DNA of 6,449 nucleotides from JBLYYQ01 sp048550035 (GTDB lineage Bacteria > Nitrospinota_A > UBA7883 > JBLYYQ01), in the NCBI GenBank assembly GCA_048550035.1, contig JBLYYQ010000001.1, positions 1 to 6,449 on the forward strand. Reading direction: 5' to 3'. The notes beneath the pieces are model-generated. The model saw nothing but the letters and a program-made list of their open reading frames with translations. It searched no databases and was not told where the DNA came from. Both the position numbers and the translations under genes were made by a program. Every line of letters begins with the position of its first letter. The stretch's first letter is position 1. Shown piece after piece: positions 4,222 to 6,449 of this stretch.

Positions 4222-6449
4222 TTAAAATACTCCTCCTATTGAAAAATGAAATTCACTCGGTGTCTCTTCCTCTTGCCGATCTAGTTTGATCCCGTATGCA
4301 AGAGTTATTGGACCAAGAGGCGAGAAAAAATGGATTCCTAGCCCCCAACTGCTTCGCATCTCTCCTAAGTCATAATAATTTGCTGTTGTATTATTTCGCA
4401 AATCTTCTTTACCATAAACATTACCTCTATCATAAAAAAGAAAACTTCTAAAATAACGTGTAAACAAGTATTGTAACTCAAGATTGAAGATTAAGGAAGC
4501 CTCTCCTCCTATTGCTGCACCATTCTCTTCTTTGGGACCTATATCATGATAACTAAATCCGCGTAAACTACTCGGACCTCCCATGAAAAATCGCTCTGTT
4601 ATCGGAACAGAATTATCATCTAATGATTCTACCCACCCTATTTTTCCTTGCGCTGCTCCTACAAAACCGCCACTCAATGACTGATACTTTAATAACTCGC
4701 CTCTCAATTTATAAAATTTGGCACCACCACCTATCCCTGCATATTCAGTATAAAGCTTTGCTCTCATCCCGCTCGTTGGTCCATATGGATCATTGCGGGT
4801 GTCATAAGTAATGGACGGGAAAATAGAACGAATATTTAAAAGCCCTTCTTGCTCTAGTAGATAAATACTAGCCTCATCTTTATCTGTAATAGTGACATCA
4901 GTGGACTCTTGCTTGTAGCCTATCTGACCAAATAAATTTGTCGATAATGAGCGACCTGCCCGCAGTATATATCCATCAGTCTTAGAGTTATAGCTTCCAT
5001 CGTCAATATCAGGAGTATAATTACCTTTATAAACTTTTGCACCAACTAATAGGTTTCGATCAAAGAGTGCTGGCTCTGTGAAACCTATACTAATATCGTC
5101 ACGAATCGATGACTTCTCTGCTGTAAATGATAGCTTCTGACCCTTCCCTAACAAATTATCCCATTGAACTTGCGCCTGAACTAAAAGATGCTCTTCTGAG
5201 TTATATCCCAATGAGAGCATCATTTGCCCTATGTTTTTGTCGGCCACTCTGACATCAATATCTACTAAGTCACTCTCCGGTCTTGCCCTCTGATCGAAAT
5301 CTACGCTCTCAAAAAAACCTAACATATTAATCTTATCTTTCGATATCTTAAGCTTCTTACTATTATAGACTTCGCCTTCTGCAAATCTTAACTCACGGCG
5401 GATAACTCTATCCCTAGTCGTGCTATTTCCACTTATAACAATGTTACCTATATATACCTTCCGACCCTTTTGAGGAGTGATCTTGATGTCGACTAGTTTC
5501 GATTCTTCATTAATCTTACTCTCTGTCTGAATCTGTGCATATGCATAACCTTTCTCGCTATAACGATCGGTCGTGTCAAAAATGTATTTACGAAGTAAGG
5601 CTCGGTTGAAAATATCTCCTGATGATAGCGTTAACCATTTTCGTAGTTCAGGGCTACTATAAATATCATCACCTTCAATCTCTATATCACCTACTCGATA
5701 CTGGTCATTTTCAATTAACGATAACCTTAAATATACATTCCGACGCTCCTTATCTACTTCAATCTCTGGCTCAAATAACTTAATCTTTACAAATCCATGA
5801 TCATGATAATACGACTCAATCGATAAGAGGTCCGCCTTCAGTAAATCTTTCTTGAAAACACCCTTATCTCCATATGTTGAACCCCAACGAGCAGTTTTAG
5901 TCTGCATTATATTTTTTAATGTCGCATCGCTAAATGCATTTACACCATCAAATGTTATACTATGGATCACTATCTTTTCGTTCTCGTCGATTATATATTC
6001 AATGTCGACTAGGTTATCTTCTATTTTATGGACCTTGACCTCTACTGTGGCAGAGTAATAACCTTTGCTCTGATAGGTTTTTTTGATTCTACTAACATCC
6101 CACGGAATATAATCTTGCCTGAAAAAGCTTCCCTTCGCAGTCTTAACACCTAAGAGTAGCTCCTTCTCACTTACATTCTTAATCCCATTCACAATCACCT
6201 CTCTGATGAATGGCTTCTCTTTAAGTACGTAGGTTAACCGGACGCCACCTTCTATATTATCAAGATTAACTCTAACCTTATCAAATATTCCAAGCTTATA
6301 AATTGCTAGAACATCGGCTCTGACCTTTTTGCGATCTAGCTGACTCCCAACTGTAGAACTAATGTAAAATTTGATTGTGTCAATATTCGATTTCCAGATC
6401 CCCTCAATCGCCAGATCTTTTATCGTTGGAGAGTCACTGCTAGCATATG
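4222..6449 (-). CDS. bamA: BamA, outer membrane barrel assembly factor (5' end outside window)
   Basis: BamA is the core of the BAM complex, which folds and inserts beta-barrel proteins into the outer membrane. The frame is open to the window edge, giving 741 visible residues; probably only the signal peptide and a few residues are missing. Five POTRA domains can be followed at about visible residues 8-79, 80-159, 160-250, 250-328 and 330-404, each opening with an I-x-(I/V)-x-G type strand such as IKDLAIEGI or VYIGNIVISGN. The barrel spans about 408-741. The loop-6 motif appears as GGPSSLRGF (LRGF codons at 4555-4566; the usual form is VRGF/Y), and the protein ends in the beta-signal FSIGGVF with a terminal Phe. 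The barrel, at about 334 residues, is somewhat shorter than in E. coli (near 390 from memory), suggesting shorter loops. A GTG at 6198 lies inside POTRA2 and is not the start. The stop is 2 bases before ompH. The identification is secure. Confidence 0.97.
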   Translation of the reverse strand, partial: YASSDSPTIKDLAIEGIWKSNIDTIKFYISSTVGSQLDRKKVRADVLAIYKLGIFDKVRVNLDNIEGGVRLTYVLKEKPFIREVIVNGIKNVSEKELLLGVKTAKGSFFRQDYIPWDVSRIKKTYQSKGYYSATVEVKVHKIEDNLVDIEYIIDENEKIVIHSITFDGVNAFSDATLKNIMQTKTARWGSTYGDKGVFKKDLLKADLLSIESYYHDHGFVKIKLFEPEIEVDKERRNVYLRLSLIENDQYRVGDIEIEGDDIYSSPELRKWLTLSSGDIFNRALLRKYIFDTTDRYSEKGYAYAQIQTESKINEESKLVDIKITPQKGRKVYIGNIVISGNSTTRDRVIRRELRFAEGEVYNSKKLKISKDKINMLGFFESVDFDQRARPESDLVDIDVRVADKNIGQMMLSLGYNSEEHLLVQAQVQWDNLLGKGQKLSFTAEKSSIRDDISIGFTEPALFDRNLLVGAKVYKGNYTPDIDDGSYNSKTDGYILRAGRSLSTNLFGQIGYKQESTDVTITDKDEASIYLLEQEGLLNIRSIFPSITYDTRNDPYGPTSGMRAKLYTEYAGIGGGAKFYKLRGELLKYQSLSGGFVGAAQGKIGWVESLDDNSVPITERFFMGGPSSLRGFSYHDIGPKEENGAAIGGEASLIFNLELQYLFTRYFRSFLFYDRGNVYGKEDLRNNTTANYYDLGEMRSSWGLGIHFFSPLGPITLAYGIKLDRQEEETPSEFHFSIGGVF
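4230..4236 (-). promoter_or_regulatory. Shine-Dalgarno site of ompH/skp
   Basis: GGAGGAG on the minus strand lies 10 bases before the ompH ATG. It consists of the bamA codons GGA GGA plus G of GTA, within the final Gly-Gly-Val-Phe. It is the strongest ribosome binding site in the window and fixes the ompH start. Confidence 0.8.

Noticed and set aside
6196..6198. GTG as the bamA start
   Set aside because: The frame stays open to 6449 and the upstream codons encode a clear POTRA1, so this GTG is internal.
1..6449. Internal promoters, rho-independent terminators, tRNA or CRISPR
   Set aside because: Gene junctions of 12 bases or less leave no room for terminators; no hairpin followed by a T-run was seen at junctions, and the only repeats are those inside lpxD.

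Overview
The window is a single block of genes on the minus strand, all belonging to Gram-negative outer-membrane and lipid A biogenesis. Read in the direction of transcription (high to low coordinates), the order is bamA (5' end missing), ompH/skp, lpxD, fabZ, lpxA, a Gfo/Idh/MocA oxidoreductase resembling GnnA, and lpxI (3' end missing). Neighbouring genes are 0-12 bases apart or overlap, so this looks like one operon read into from beyond position 6449 and continuing beyond position 1. No internal promoter or terminator, RNA gene, mobile element or CRISPR was seen, and no stretch without a gene exceeds about a dozen bases.

The organism is a Gram-negative bacterium with AT-rich DNA (roughly 38% GC by eye). 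The core order bamA-skp-lpxD-fabZ-lpxA is widespread in Proteobacteria. An oxidoreductase after lpxA, followed by lpxI rather than the separately located lpxH of enterobacteria, recalls former Deltaproteobacteria and related phyla. This placement is inferred from gene order, not from a search.

The genes work together as follows. BamA inserts barrel proteins into the outer membrane, and OmpH/Skp carries unfolded barrel proteins across the periplasm. FabZ supplies acyl-ACP chains. LpxA and LpxD attach hydroxyacyl chains to the UDP-sugar, and LpxI cleaves the product to lipid X. The GnnA-like enzyme may oxidise the 3-OH of UDP-GlcNAc, so that a transaminase (GnnB, not in this window) could produce the 3-amino sugar that gives amide-linked lipid A.

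No wholly unknown system is visible. The points worth a second look are the GnnA-like gene, an LpxA that lacks the usual QDLKY residues beside the active site, an exact 18-bp tandem duplication and in-register repeats within lpxD, and the bamA C-terminal beta-signal codons doubling as the ompH ribosome binding site.
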